Assembly (NCBI GenBank): GCA_003246335.1
Contig: QKAR01000152.1
Span: 1 to 54,788 of the forward strand
Direction of reading: 5' to 3'
DNA length: 54,788 nt
Source of the DNA: Spirochaetales bacterium
GTDB lineage: Bacteria > Spirochaetota > Spirochaetia > Treponematales > Treponemataceae
Position 1 is the first letter of the stretch; each line of letters begins with the position of its first letter. Positions 24,638 through 32,713 of this stretch are shown here, piece by piece. Below the pieces are notes generated by a model that was not told the DNA's origin, made no database searches, and saw only the letters and a list, made by a program, of their open reading frames with translations. Position numbers and translations under genes: made by a program.

Positions 24638-25512
24638 TTTTTAACCTTATATTTCTCGACGAATCCCGAGGGGCGGTAGGTCATTTTCGCCTGTCGCATT
24701 CCCTCATCGCCCAAATCCTGCTCACGATTGATAAATTCAACGGTCTCGGGCAACGACTGGGCGAAGGCGTAATTAATGTATTGATAGGCGCCGCGATAGT
24801 CTACCCTCGCCTTCTCGAAATGAACGGCCACGATTCGGCCGTCCGCGACCGTTTCAGCGAGGGTCCAAGCGACGGGAACGGTATCAACGTAAAGGACGAG
24901 CCCGGTCATCGCGAATTGGTCCAGAAGGTCTAAAGCCTCTTTCGCCGCCGCATAGTCGGTCTCGAAGGAAGGGTCCTCGTGATCGTTCCAAAATTCGAGA
25001 ACGGCGCGCGCGTCATCCCGAGAGGAAAGGTCAAGGGGCTTGAGACTCACGTTCGCGTACGTCGCCTCGAACGCGTTCACGTGATTTTTCTTTTTGTGGA
25101 ATTGCTTTCCGGAAAGAGTCGCGAGATCGGATCGTCGATACAAATAGTCGAAATTATCGCGATCAGGCTCGACGACGTAGCCAGCCGCCTCGATTGACTC
25201 CCGGTTTTTTTCCAAAAAGGCGGGCGAAATGAGTTTCCACTCGCTAAACGACTCGAAAAGAGACCGAATGGTTTCAATGCCGGTCGAGCAGCAGGGAGTG
25301 ATGAAAAATCGCTCGCCCGCGCGGATGCCCGACACGATCAAAACGCCATCGCGTTTCGTCACGTGATAGTCGTACTGTTTCCGAAACAGGAAAAGGCCCG
25401 CAAAGCTGAATTCCGAGACGCCGTCTGGCAGCTTAATCAAATGTGGGGATATTTCCCGTGCCATGGCGAGCGTTATCGGGGCGTATTCCGGGAATGAGGG
25501 GATTAAATCCAT
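24634..25512 (-). CDS. DUF2156 / phosphatidylglycerol lysyltransferase C-terminal-like acyltransferase
   Basis: 292 aa. Resembles the GNAT-like DUF2156 fold found alone or as the soluble C-terminal domain of aminoacyl-phosphatidylglycerol synthases: FDYLYRRSDLATLSGKQFHK, NHVNAFE, LVLYVDTVPVAWTLAE and YINREQDLGDEGMRQAKMTY fit the family pattern. Acyl donor and acceptor are unknown. A longer frame reaches 25653; the ATG at 25512 is favoured because TTGCCG-17-TACCTT places +1 exactly there. Coupled to the LysO-like exporter downstream (ATGA overlap) and divergent from pepT. Confidence 0.75.
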   Translation of the reverse strand: MDLIPSFPEYAPITLAMAREISPHLIKLPDGVSEFSFAGLFLFRKQYDYHVTKRDGVLIVSGIRAGERFFITPCCSTGIETIRSLFESFSEWKLISPAFLEKNRESIEAAGYVVEPDRDNFDYLYRRSDLATLSGKQFHKKKNHVNAFEATYANVSLKPLDLSSRDDARAVLEFWNDHEDPSFETDYAAAKEALDLLDQFAMTGLVLYVDTVPVAWTLAETVADGRIVAVHFEKARVDYRGAYQYINYAFAQSLPETVEFINREQDLGDEGMRQAKMTYRPSGFVEKYKVKK

Positions 25513-25518
25513 CTCACT

Positions 25519-25547
25519 AAGGTATCGATTTCCGCAACGATCGGCAA
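25519..25547 (-). promoter_or_regulatory. Putative promoter of the DUF2156 gene; +1 on the ATG
   Basis: Minus-strand TTGCCG (25542-25547), 17-nt spacer, TACCTT (25519-25524). Expected +1 is 25512. Back to back with the pepT promoter. Confidence 0.45.
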
Positions 25548-25548
25548 G

Positions 25549-25577
25549 TTGACGGCCGAATACAAATCGCGTACTCT
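25549..25577 (+). promoter_or_regulatory. pepT-murA promoter; leaderless
   Basis: TTGACG (25549-25554), 17-nt spacer, TACTCT (25572-25577). Expected +1 is 25584, one base before the ATG. Confidence 0.6.
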
Positions 25578-25584
25578 GTCTTCC

Positions 25585-26844
25585 ATGAACGATCCCCAGA
25601 CGACCGAACGGCTCCTGAGCCGTTTCGTCCGCTACGCGTCGATGGACTCCCAAAGCGACTTATCGCGGGCCGACGCGGGCATTTTCCCCTCGACCGAATC
25701 GCAAAAAACAATGGCCAGCGCCCTGAAAGCGGACCTTATCGCGTTGGGACTCGCCGACGTCGCGCTTGACGCGAACTACTACCTTACCGCGCGAATACCC
25801 GCTTCGCCGGGGCTCGAGGGGAAACCCTCGTTCGGCCTGAGCGCGCATTATGATACCGCCGGGGACGCTCCGGCGTCCGGCGTAAAACCCGTAATACATC
25901 GCAATTGGGACGGCAAGCCTATTTCTCTCCAAGAGGGATTCTCCCTCGATCCCCGCAACGACGAGGCGCTCGCGGCCTGCGTCGGGCAAACGCTCGTCAC
26001 ATCGGACGGAACGACACTGCTTGGAGCCGACGACAAAGCCGGCGTCGCGGCGATTATCACTTTAGCGGAGTTGCTGCTTATGAGCCCGGAAATCAAGCAT
26101 GGGCCGATCGAGCTGATGTTCAGTCCCGACGAGGAAACCGGGCACGGCATGGACAGGGCGCCGATCGAGCGTCTTCGATCAAAGGCGTTTTATACGATAG
26201 ACGGGGGCCGCGAGGGAGAGCTCGAAATCGAGTGCTTTAACGCGTGGAAAGTCGAGCTGACCTTTACCGGGGTGTCCGCCCATCTCGGCGCGGCGCGGGG
26301 AAAAATGGTAAACGCCGTTTTAATGGCGGCAGCTTTCATATCGTCGCTTCCGTCCCAAGAAAGCCCCGAGGCGACTGACGGATACTATGGATACTTTTGC
26401 CCGCTGGAAATGCACGGGGAAGCCGAAAAGGCGTCGGTCTTGGTTTTTATCCGAGATTTCGACGAGGCGAATATGCTGCGCCGATTGGAAAGGATCGATA
26501 CCCTCGCGAAAGCGACGGAAGCTCGATATCCCGGAGGCTCGGTTTCCGTCAAGAAAACTCGGCAGTACGGAAATATGCGGCAAAAACTCGACGAACGACC
26601 GGAAGTCGTCAACCTGCTTAAGCAAGCGTACGAGATACACGGAATCGAACCCATCATGAATCCGATACGCGGCGGGACGGACGGAGCTCGTCTTACCGAA
26701 TTAGGCATACCGACGCCGAACGTATTCACCGGAGCGAGAAACCTCCATTCGCGGACGGAATGGGTCTCGATCGATCAAACGGCGAAAGCCGTCGGCGTGC
26801 TCGTGGAACTTGCGAAACTTTGGGGAGCGTATAGCGATGTATGA
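25585..26844 (+). CDS. pepT: Peptidase T (tripeptide aminopeptidase, M20)
   Basis: 419 aa, normal PepT length. Zinc-dependent cytosolic removal of N-terminal residues from tripeptides. Visible: [14 protein letters not shown] with the first zinc His and Asp, [14 protein letters not shown] with the bridging Asp, [11 protein letters not shown] with the catalytic Glu pair, [11 protein letters not shown] and [19 protein letters not shown] with a late metal-binding region. The ATG at 25585 fits the family N-terminus and lies one base after the predicted +1 of TTGACG-17-TACTCT. The stop overlaps the murA start by 8 nt. Confidence 0.92.
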   Translation: MNDPQTTERLLSRFVRYASMDSQSDLSRADAGIFPSTESQKTMASALKADLIALGLADVALDANYYLTARIPASPGLEGKPSFGLSAHYDTAGDAPASGVKPVIHRNWDGKPISLQEGFSLDPRNDEALAACVGQTLVTSDGTTLLGADDKAGVAAIITLAELLLMSPEIKHGPIELMFSPDEETGHGMDRAPIERLRSKAFYTIDGGREGELEIECFNAWKVELTFTGVSAHLGAARGKMVNAVLMAAAFISSLPSQESPEATDGYYGYFCPLEMHGEAEKASVLVFIRDFDEANMLRRLERIDTLAKATEARYPGGSVSVKKTRQYGNMRQKLDERPEVVNLLKQAYEIHGIEPIMNPIRGGTDGARLTELGIPTPNVFTGARNLHSRTEWVSIDQTAKAVGVLVELAKLWGAYSDV

Positions 26845-28120
26845 ATATCACGTGGAGGGAGGATTCCCGATCAAGGGGACGATCCGCGCCAGCGGCAATA
26901 AGAACGCCGCCCTGCCGTGCATAGCGGCGGCCCTGCTGACGGACGAACCCGTCGTTATCCGAAACCTTCCCGACATCGAGGACACGCAAGTCATGCTGGA
27001 GATTCTCGCGGCGTTGGGCGGAACCGTCGAAAAACTGGGTACGAACGAATACCGGTTGCGCGCCGAGACGGTTTCCCGCCGGGATATCCCCCTGGAACTT
27101 TCGAAAAAAATCCGCGCGTCGATCCTTTTCGCGGGGCCCCTTCTCGCCCGCTGCGGACAGGCGATCTTGCCGCCGCCCGGAGGAGACGTCATCGGCCGCC
27201 GCCGGCTCGACACGCACTTTCTCGCGCTCACCGAGCTCGGGGCCCGAGTCGATATCGACGGACAGTTCACCTTCACCGCGAATAAGCTCATCGGCAGGGA
27301 TATCTTCCTCGACGAGGCCTCGGTCACCGCCACTGAAAACGCGGTTATGGCGGCCGTGCTCGCGGAAGGAACGACGGTCCTGACGAACGCCGCGAGTGAA
27401 CCGCACGTCGTCGATTTATGCGAAATGCTCAATTCCATGGGCGCGCGCGTGTCCGGTATCGGCTCAAACATCCTGACGATCGAGGGAGTAAGCAAGTTAG
27501 GCGGGACCGATTTTCGCCTGGGGCCGGACTTCATGGAGATAGGTTCCTTTATCGGCCTTGCAGCCGTCACGCACGGCTCCCTAACCATAACCGACGTACG
27601 ACCGAAAGATATGCGGCCGATTCGTCTCGCGTTCGGAAAACTCGGCATTCGCTGGGATATCGACGGAACGACCCTCAGCGTGAGCGCTCAGCAAGACCTC
27701 AAGGTCAACAGCGATCTCGGCGGCATGATCCCAAAAATCGACGACGCGCCCTGGCCGGGATTTCCCCCGGACCTCACGAGCATAATGACCGTCGTCGCGA
27801 CCCAAGTCGAGGGGACCGTCCTCATTCACGAGAAAATGTTCGAGTCGCGCATGTTCTTCGTCGATAAGCTGATTGGGATGGGCGCGAGAATCACGCTGTG
27901 CGACCCGCACCGCGCGGTCGTCTCCGGCCCAAGTACCCTGCACGGATCGGAATTGGTGTCGCCTGACGTACGCGCGGGCATGGCCATGGTCATAGCCGCG
28001 CTCTGCGCCCGAGGAGAAAGCGTGATAAAAAACGTCTACCAGATCGAGCGCGGCTACGAGAATTTAACGCAGCGGCTTGTTTCTCTCGGGGCTCACATCC
28101 ACCGCGTTTCCGCCTGCTGA
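26837..28120 (+). CDS. murA: UDP-N-acetylglucosamine 1-carboxyvinyltransferase (Asp-type MurA)
   Basis: 427 aa. First committed step of peptidoglycan synthesis: enolpyruvyl transfer from PEP to UDP-GlcNAc. Seen: [20 protein letters not shown] with the substrate-binding Lys-Asn, [13 protein letters not shown], and the active-site loop [17 protein letters not shown]. In that loop the usual catalytic Cys is Asp (the D of GGDVIG), the change known from Mycobacterium, Chlamydia and Borrelia that goes with fosfomycin insensitivity. The ATG at 26837 overlaps pepT and has GGGGAG upstream. It is convergent with the membrane protein gene ending at 28135. Confidence 0.92.
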   Translation: MYEYHVEGGFPIKGTIRASGNKNAALPCIAAALLTDEPVVIRNLPDIEDTQVMLEILAALGGTVEKLGTNEYRLRAETVSRRDIPLELSKKIRASILFAGPLLARCGQAILPPPGGDVIGRRRLDTHFLALTELGARVDIDGQFTFTANKLIGRDIFLDEASVTATENAVMAAVLAEGTTVLTNAASEPHVVDLCEMLNSMGARVSGIGSNILTIEGVSKLGGTDFRLGPDFMEIGSFIGLAAVTHGSLTITDVRPKDMRPIRLAFGKLGIRWDIDGTTLSVSAQQDLKVNSDLGGMIPKIDDAPWPGFPPDLTSIMTVVATQVEGTVLIHEKMFESRMFFVDKLIGMGARITLCDPHRAVVSGPSTLHGSELVSPDVRAGMAMVIAALCARGESVIKNVYQIERGYENLTQRLVSLGAHIHRVSAC

Positions 28121-28134
28121 CAGAAGACGGGAAA

Positions 28135-29919
28135 CTAGTCGGATCGCTGAGAAAAGAAAAACACCGAAACGCCGGCGAACCACGCCGTTAAGGCCGCGAG
28201 AACCGGCAAAATGGGATTATACGGAACGAACCGAACGATCGCGACGATGCCTATTCTCGTGACGTAGCGCGCGAGGTCCATGAAAAACACGGCAAAGACC
28301 GGGAACAGCGGAAGAGAAAGCGCCCACCAGGCCTTGAAGAGAGTTTTCGAGCTCAGGCGGAAACGCCATCCCAGCACGAGGGCGTAGACGGAAACGATTA
28401 GGACGATAAAAGGATCCGCCAGGCGATTGATAATTTCGCAGCGAACTTCCGCCACCGAAAAGCCGTAATTCGCCGCGAGAGGCTCAAGCCGGAATAGCTC
28501 GAAGAGCGATATCCCGGAAACGCCGCCTGAAGCGTCCGACGCGAGCGAAAAGTCCCCATAGGGCATATCGAGAACCAGCACGTTTTGGGATTCCTCCGGT
28601 AAGGAGCCAGCAAGCACCGTCGGGAGCGTCTCGACGCCCGGACGGCCGCGATCGACCGCGTGAAGCAATATCTCGGGAACGAGCTTGCCCTCGGGACTCT
28701 TGAACGGGAACATTTTCGCGTACGGGACCGACACATGAAAGCGCACGACTCCGTCCCACCCGAGGCTGACGCACTCAAAATCGCGCAGGTAGGCCAGATC
28801 CTTTCCCGTCGAGCGCGACCAGGTCACGCCCCGAGCGAACAGAGCCATCGAAGAACCGTCCGCGCGCCGAACGACGAAAAAAACGTCCCGTGACGTCTCA
28901 AAACGCTTCATGTTTCCCGTTTCATCCATGAAAAAAAACGCGTCGAGCAAACCTTGCCGCGAAACGTCTAAAAAGCGGGATACGTCGGGGTCTGCCTTGC
29001 CGTCGGCGTCGGATAGTTCCTTTTCGCGCAAGCCGAGGAAGACGTAGTACGCCGAGAGATAATCTCCCCGCTGTATCGCGTCGTACCCCTTTTTCTTCGT
29101 CGCGAAGAGTTCCCGATCGGGCGCGCTTTCCTCCTCGGCGAGGCCCTCGCTCAGGCTATTCCACGCGGCGGACGCCACGCGCAACGCGACGTCGCGATTA
29201 GGGTCCGTATCACGGGCCAACCGATAGGCGAGCATGGCGTAATAATGAGCGGAGTAATAATCAAGGCGAGCGTTAGCTTCCTGCGCAAGATCCAGCGCGG
29301 AAAGAACGGTCAAGTTCGCGGCTCCCGGCGGAAGCGACTCAAGGCCCGACGATGGAGCCTCCATAGACGAGCCTCCGGAGGCGGAAGCCCGAAGATATCG
29401 GCATTGTTCGCGAAGTTCCGTCGCTTCGGCGCTTTCCGGCCATATCTGGCACGCCACCGAAGATTGAAATTCCGCCGTCGCGTAATCGCCGGTTTTCATC
29501 GACTGACGGGCGACTTCGAGATAATCGCGATAGTCCTTCGTGCGCGCGACAAACTCCGCTTGGCGAGACGATAGCACGGGACCGACGCCCTCGGAGAGAA
29601 TGACATAGACCGTAATCCCGACGAAGCAAATGGCGAAAGCGCCTTTCAGGGACGCCAGCAAAAAGGGAGACCACCGTTCAACCGGGGAATCGGCGGATTT
29701 TCCGAAAGAAATGGCATACCCGATGAGAACGCCGCTGATTAGCAACGCGGGAAACCAATCGATAAAGCGCAAGACCGAGGCCCGAAGGCGCCAGCCGATT
29801 ACGAACGAAGGCAAAAGATCGTCGGGAAGCGCCTGCGCAAAAGCCATCGCGCCGCAGGTGACGGCGCCGCCCACGAGGAATACGAGCAAAATAAGGGTGG
29901 CCTTTCGCGCATCAGGCAT
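28135..29919 (-). CDS. Multi-spanning membrane protein with TPR-like central region, unknown
   Basis: 594 aa, no family recognised with confidence. Three hydrophobic helices lie in the first 115 residues, then a soluble region of about 350 residues that begins with TPR-like helices (YLEVARQSMKTGDYATAEFQ) and continues with beta-rich sequence, and three more membrane helices in the last 120 residues (VLIVSVYALVLGW, LFPVFAVFFMDLARYV, LTAWFAGVSVFFF). The longer frame to 29949 is rejected because the ATG at 29919 has a G-rich ribosome binding site and overlaps the stop of the upstream membrane gene by 8 nt, a coupled pair. Possibly an envelope or transport component; function unknown. Confidence 0.75.
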   Translation of the reverse strand: MPDARKATLILLVFLVGGAVTCGAMAFAQALPDDLLPSFVIGWRLRASVLRFIDWFPALLISGVLIGYAISFGKSADSPVERWSPFLLASLKGAFAICFVGITVYVILSEGVGPVLSSRQAEFVARTKDYRDYLEVARQSMKTGDYATAEFQSSVACQIWPESAEATELREQCRYLRASASGGSSMEAPSSGLESLPPGAANLTVLSALDLAQEANARLDYYSAHYYAMLAYRLARDTDPNRDVALRVASAAWNSLSEGLAEEESAPDRELFATKKKGYDAIQRGDYLSAYYVFLGLREKELSDADGKADPDVSRFLDVSRQGLLDAFFFMDETGNMKRFETSRDVFFVVRRADGSSMALFARGVTWSRSTGKDLAYLRDFECVSLGWDGVVRFHVSVPYAKMFPFKSPEGKLVPEILLHAVDRGRPGVETLPTVLAGSLPEESQNVLVLDMPYGDFSLASDASGGVSGISLFELFRLEPLAANYGFSVAEVRCEIINRLADPFIVLIVSVYALVLGWRFRLSSKTLFKAWWALSLPLFPVFAVFFMDLARYVTRIGIVAIVRFVPYNPILPVLAALTAWFAGVSVFFFSQRSD

Positions 29920-30916
29920 GAAACGCCCCCCGCGAGGAACGACGGACAAGTCGAATGACCGCTACGCACGAGCCAATCACAATCGCGACGGCCGCGATAA
30001 GCGCGAGTTCAGCCGCCGGAACGAACGCGGCAGGAAGTACCGCAGGGCGAATTTTCATGACGAATTGATAAACCGAGCCGGAAACCAGGTAGGGATAAAC
30101 ATAGATCAACAGGCGAAGGCTCGTAAACACGAATAACACGTTCAACAAGCGCCAACTGGAGGCATAGCATAAGAACCACAATGCAAGTATGACGAGATAG
30201 AAAGAACCCGTAAACGCGAGGAAGACGCGCCAATCCTGAACGAACGAGGCGCGAAACGCCTCCAGCAGCCGGGTAAAATCAAAAAAAATATGCGTTACAA
30301 ACGGCGGGGGAGAAAGATAGCGCGCGTAAAGGCTATCGCCTGAAATAACGATCGGTACGGCAAGCGAGTCGGCTAAAAGCGTCCCGCTCACGCGGTCATA
30401 TCGCGCGTTTGGGTAGGCAAACAGCGCCGTTCCATCATTAGCCACTTGAGTCGCGACGATCATTCGCGCTTGCCGATCCCGGGGAGCCAAATCTATCCAG
30501 GATCCACCCGCGTATGGCTGAATCGCTCCTTCGAGTAAGTTATTCCCCGACCGGGAATCAATAGCGGTTATCGCGGACGCGAAATGGCTTTCGAAGAAGG
30601 CGAGAAGCTCAAAAGATTTTGGAAGGACAAAGACCACCGACGCCGCGGCAATAAGGCCAATTAGCGGAATGGAGATATAGACAATCGCGGCATGGCGCAT
30701 CAAATAAAAAAAAGTTGCCAGAAAAGCGATAACGAAACCTACGGGAACTAAAAAAATCGCGCGATAACCGAGAATCTCGAGAAAATATAGACGATTCCCC
30801 GCTAAAAGAATTTCAAACATACGCGATGACCCAATCACCGAAAAAAAAGCGATTGCGACTATCCAGACCACCGTATTCGCGAAGAATACGAGCGGGATCA
30901 TCAACGTGTTTTTCAT
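29912..30916 (-). CDS. Multi-spanning membrane protein, partner of the downstream gene, unknown
   Basis: 334 aa. About three N-terminal membrane helices (VFFANTVVWIVAIAFFSVIG, AIFLVPVGFVIAFLATFFYL, IPLIGLIAAASVVFVLP), an extracytoplasmic domain of about 110 residues, then more helices (FYLVILALWFLCYA, LALIAAVAIVIGSCVAVIRL). The same helix-domain-helix plan appears in its downstream neighbour, with which it overlaps by 8 nt. The plan is superficially like the LptF/LptG permease subunits, but I see no diagnostic sequence. Function unknown. Confidence 0.72.
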   Translation of the reverse strand: MKNTLMIPLVFFANTVVWIVAIAFFSVIGSSRMFEILLAGNRLYFLEILGYRAIFLVPVGFVIAFLATFFYLMRHAAIVYISIPLIGLIAAASVVFVLPKSFELLAFFESHFASAITAIDSRSGNNLLEGAIQPYAGGSWIDLAPRDRQARMIVATQVANDGTALFAYPNARYDRVSGTLLADSLAVPIVISGDSLYARYLSPPPFVTHIFFDFTRLLEAFRASFVQDWRVFLAFTGSFYLVILALWFLCYASSWRLLNVLFVFTSLRLLIYVYPYLVSGSVYQFVMKIRPAVLPAAFVPAAELALIAAVAIVIGSCVAVIRLVRRSSRGAFHA

Positions 30917-31335
30917 ATTGGCTCAAGATTATCATGCTGTTGGAGCGTTTACAAGAACTTTCCCTTGCGCTGTATAGAATTCAAGAATAACTCAACATGT
31001 TTTCCACAAGTTATGCATTACAAAAATAACGCTAAATCGATATATCGTTATCGTATAAGTATTTCTTAATACACGCAAATTCGTATACTTTTGTTTACAG
31101 TTTTAACAAACACTTATAATACAAAGACTTAATTGGGAATCATTCATTCCACTAACTTTAAGCATCGCTTTTGATTTTCGCCGTGCGCGCGCGCGACAAG
31201 ATTCCCCGAAGATATCCGGAACTTTTCCACGAGTTTTCCACAGAACGTAGACACGCATATACACGTCAAGAAAATCAAAGGATTTAAATAAAAAAAAGAG
31301 GCCCAAAGGCCTCTCTTTCAGAGAACAAAACAGAT
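30917..31335. other. AT-rich gene-free stretch with DnaA-box-like sequences
   Basis: About 420 nt without a credible gene, clearly richer in A+T than its surroundings. It holds two exact TTTTCCACA sequences (31000-31008, 31234-31242) and one TTTTCCACG (31223-31231), all on the plus strand and resembling DnaA boxes, plus AT-rich palindromic sequence around 31036-31050 (ATCGATATATCGTTATCG). A terminator for the STAS gene lies at its right end. An origin is possible but no dnaA or dnaN is in the window. Confidence 0.3.
31288..31314 (-). terminator. Intrinsic terminator of the STAS gene
   Basis: Minus-strand hairpin AGAGGCC-TTTG-GGCCTCT (31297-31314) followed by a run of T (about 31288-31297). 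It is 22 nt after the stop at 31336. Confidence 0.85.
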
Positions 31336-31887
31336 TTATCCTAAAAAGACTTGCCCGTTATTATCGATAGCTAGAATGGTTTTGCACTCGGAACAGCGGA
31401 AACGGCCGGCTTTCGTCGCCTTCAATTTCTTTGAACAAATAGGACAGGAGAATATTTTGGGGAACACTTCGGACTTAATCTCAACGCCGCTTGATTTGAA
31501 GAAATCGATAGAATCCGCGAGGGAATCCTTGATATTGAAAAATTGCGAAAAACCGAGCAACTGGAACACTTCGTAGACTTTCGGCTGAATCTCAAGAAGA
31601 ACGACATCTCCACCCTTGGGTTTTACGGTTTTTAGGAAAGCGGTAAAAGAGCCAATACCCGTTGATGAAACATAGTTGAGCGCCCCGCAATTGAAAATGA
31701 GTCGAATAAAACCAGCTTCAACGACTTTGGAGACTCTTTTCTGGAAAAAACTAGAGTTATAGGTATCAATATATCCATTTAGGAACAATTCAATACATCC
31801 GTCAATTTCCTCGATTTTCTCTAGACGGATTTTGAGACTGTCATCTTTTTCCTCGTCAAACCCCGGAATAATACTGTTATTATTCAT
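31336..31887 (-). CDS. STAS-domain protein with C-terminal zinc ribbon
   Basis: 183 aa. Residues about 18-125 form a STAS (anti-anti-sigma factor-like) domain; LNYVSSTGIGSFTAF carries the serines at the site phosphorylated in SpoIIAA/RsbV. Residues about 145-183 form a small zinc ribbon with CPICSKK and FRCSEC (two CxxC pairs). A partner-switching role is likely, but no anti-sigma kinase is nearby. The gene is notably AT-rich compared with its neighbours. It has a consensus TTGACA-17-TATAGT promoter, a 38-nt leader, AGGAG before the ATG and its own terminator, so it is monocistronic and conventionally led. Confidence 0.83.
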   Translation of the reverse strand: MNNNSIIPGFDEEKDDSLKIRLEKIEEIDGCIELFLNGYIDTYNSSFFQKRVSKVVEAGFIRLIFNCGALNYVSSTGIGSFTAFLKTVKPKGGDVVLLEIQPKVYEVFQLLGFSQFFNIKDSLADSIDFFKSSGVEIKSEVFPKIFSCPICSKKLKATKAGRFRCSECKTILAIDNNGQVFLG

Positions 31888-31932
31888 ACCACTCCTACCG
31901 TCCAGATTATCGGCTCTTTCTATAATAACATT

Positions 31933-31961
31933 ACTATAAACACATTAAAATAAATTGTCAA
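31933..31961 (-). promoter_or_regulatory. Consensus promoter of the STAS gene
   Basis: Minus-strand TTGACA (31956-31961), 17-nt spacer, TATAGT (31933-31938). Expected +1 about 31926. The -35 overlaps the stop codon of the SDR gene. Confidence 0.85.
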
Positions 31962-32653
31962 ATGAAGGATGGTTCCCAGCCTTTATCGGCTGCGACGATT
32001 GCACCGTTGAACGTGTCGTTTTTGAGCAAAAACAACGCTAATTCCGCGATTTGCTCGGCAGGAATGAGTTTTCCGTCGGGATTTTTCGCCTTTAGCGCGT
32101 TTCGATCGGTTAAATTCAAATATTCGGTGTCAACAAAGCCCGGACAGATGAGATTTGCCGTTACGCCGCAACCGGCATATTCCAAAGCGACGGACTTCAC
32201 TAACGAGGCAAGTCCGGTTTTTGCCGAGGCATAAGCCGCATTCGTGCGAAACCCACGGACGGCATCCGTCCTCGTTCCCCCAAACAGGAGTATCCTTCCC
32301 CAGGAAGACGCGATCATATGCGGCAAGGCCGACGAAACGAGCGATCCGGGAAAGGCCAAGTTCGCCGAGACGATGTTTTGCCATTCGTCGAACGACATAT
32401 CGGCGAGACCCCGTTGCAAAAAAGGCCCGCGAGCGACGCAGAGAATATCCGCGGAACGAACGACCTCGAAGACGCGTTCTCGTTCTTGCGGGTCGTCGAG
32501 ATCGGCGCAAAGCGTTTCCATATCGGGCAGTGATCTCCGGCCGATCGCCACGACCGATGCGCCCGCGAGCGCGAGCGCGACGCCGATCGCGCGGCCTATG
32601 CCGCCGGTACCGCCGACGACGTACGCTTTCTTCCCCGAAAAAACTCCACTCAT
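31958..32653 (-). CDS. Short-chain dehydrogenase/reductase
   Basis: 231 aa, classical SDR length. NAD(P)-binding motif VVGGTGGIGRAIG at the N-terminus, a short CVARG in place of the usual NNAG, a TR(T/D) segment where the catalytic Ser is normally found (LLFGGTRTDAV), and the catalytic YASAK with Tyr and Lys. The catalytic Ser may therefore be replaced. ICPGFVDTEYL is the usual cofactor loop. Substrate unknown. The ATG at 32653 is chosen because TTGTTC-17-TATGCT places +1 at 32654; no Shine-Dalgarno is present. It is divergent from the TrmJ-type gene. Confidence 0.82.
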   Translation of the reverse strand: MSGVFSGKKAYVVGGTGGIGRAIGVALALAGASVVAIGRRSLPDMETLCADLDDPQERERVFEVVRSADILCVARGPFLQRGLADMSFDEWQNIVSANLAFPGSLVSSALPHMIASSWGRILLFGGTRTDAVRGFRTNAAYASAKTGLASLVKSVALEYAGCGVTANLICPGFVDTEYLNLTDRNALKAKNPDGKLIPAEQIAELALFLLKNDTFNGAIVAADKGWEPSFI

Positions 32654-32660
32654 GAGGAAA

Positions 32661-32689
32661 AGCATAACCGATCAATATTGACAGAACAA
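32661..32689 (-). promoter_or_regulatory. Promoter of the SDR gene; leaderless
   Basis: Minus-strand TTGTTC (32684-32689), 17-nt spacer, TATGCT (32661-32666). Expected +1 is 32654, next to the ATG at 32653. It interlocks with the divergent trmJ promoter. Confidence 0.55.
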
Positions 32690-32706
32690 GTTCTTTTCCG
32701 GAGAAT
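32678..32706 (+). promoter_or_regulatory. Promoter of the trmJ-type gene; leaderless
   Basis: TTGACA (32678-32683), 17-nt spacer, GAGAAT (32701-32706). Expected +1 is 32713, one base before the GTG start. Confidence 0.65.
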
Positions 32707-32713
32707 TCCGGCC

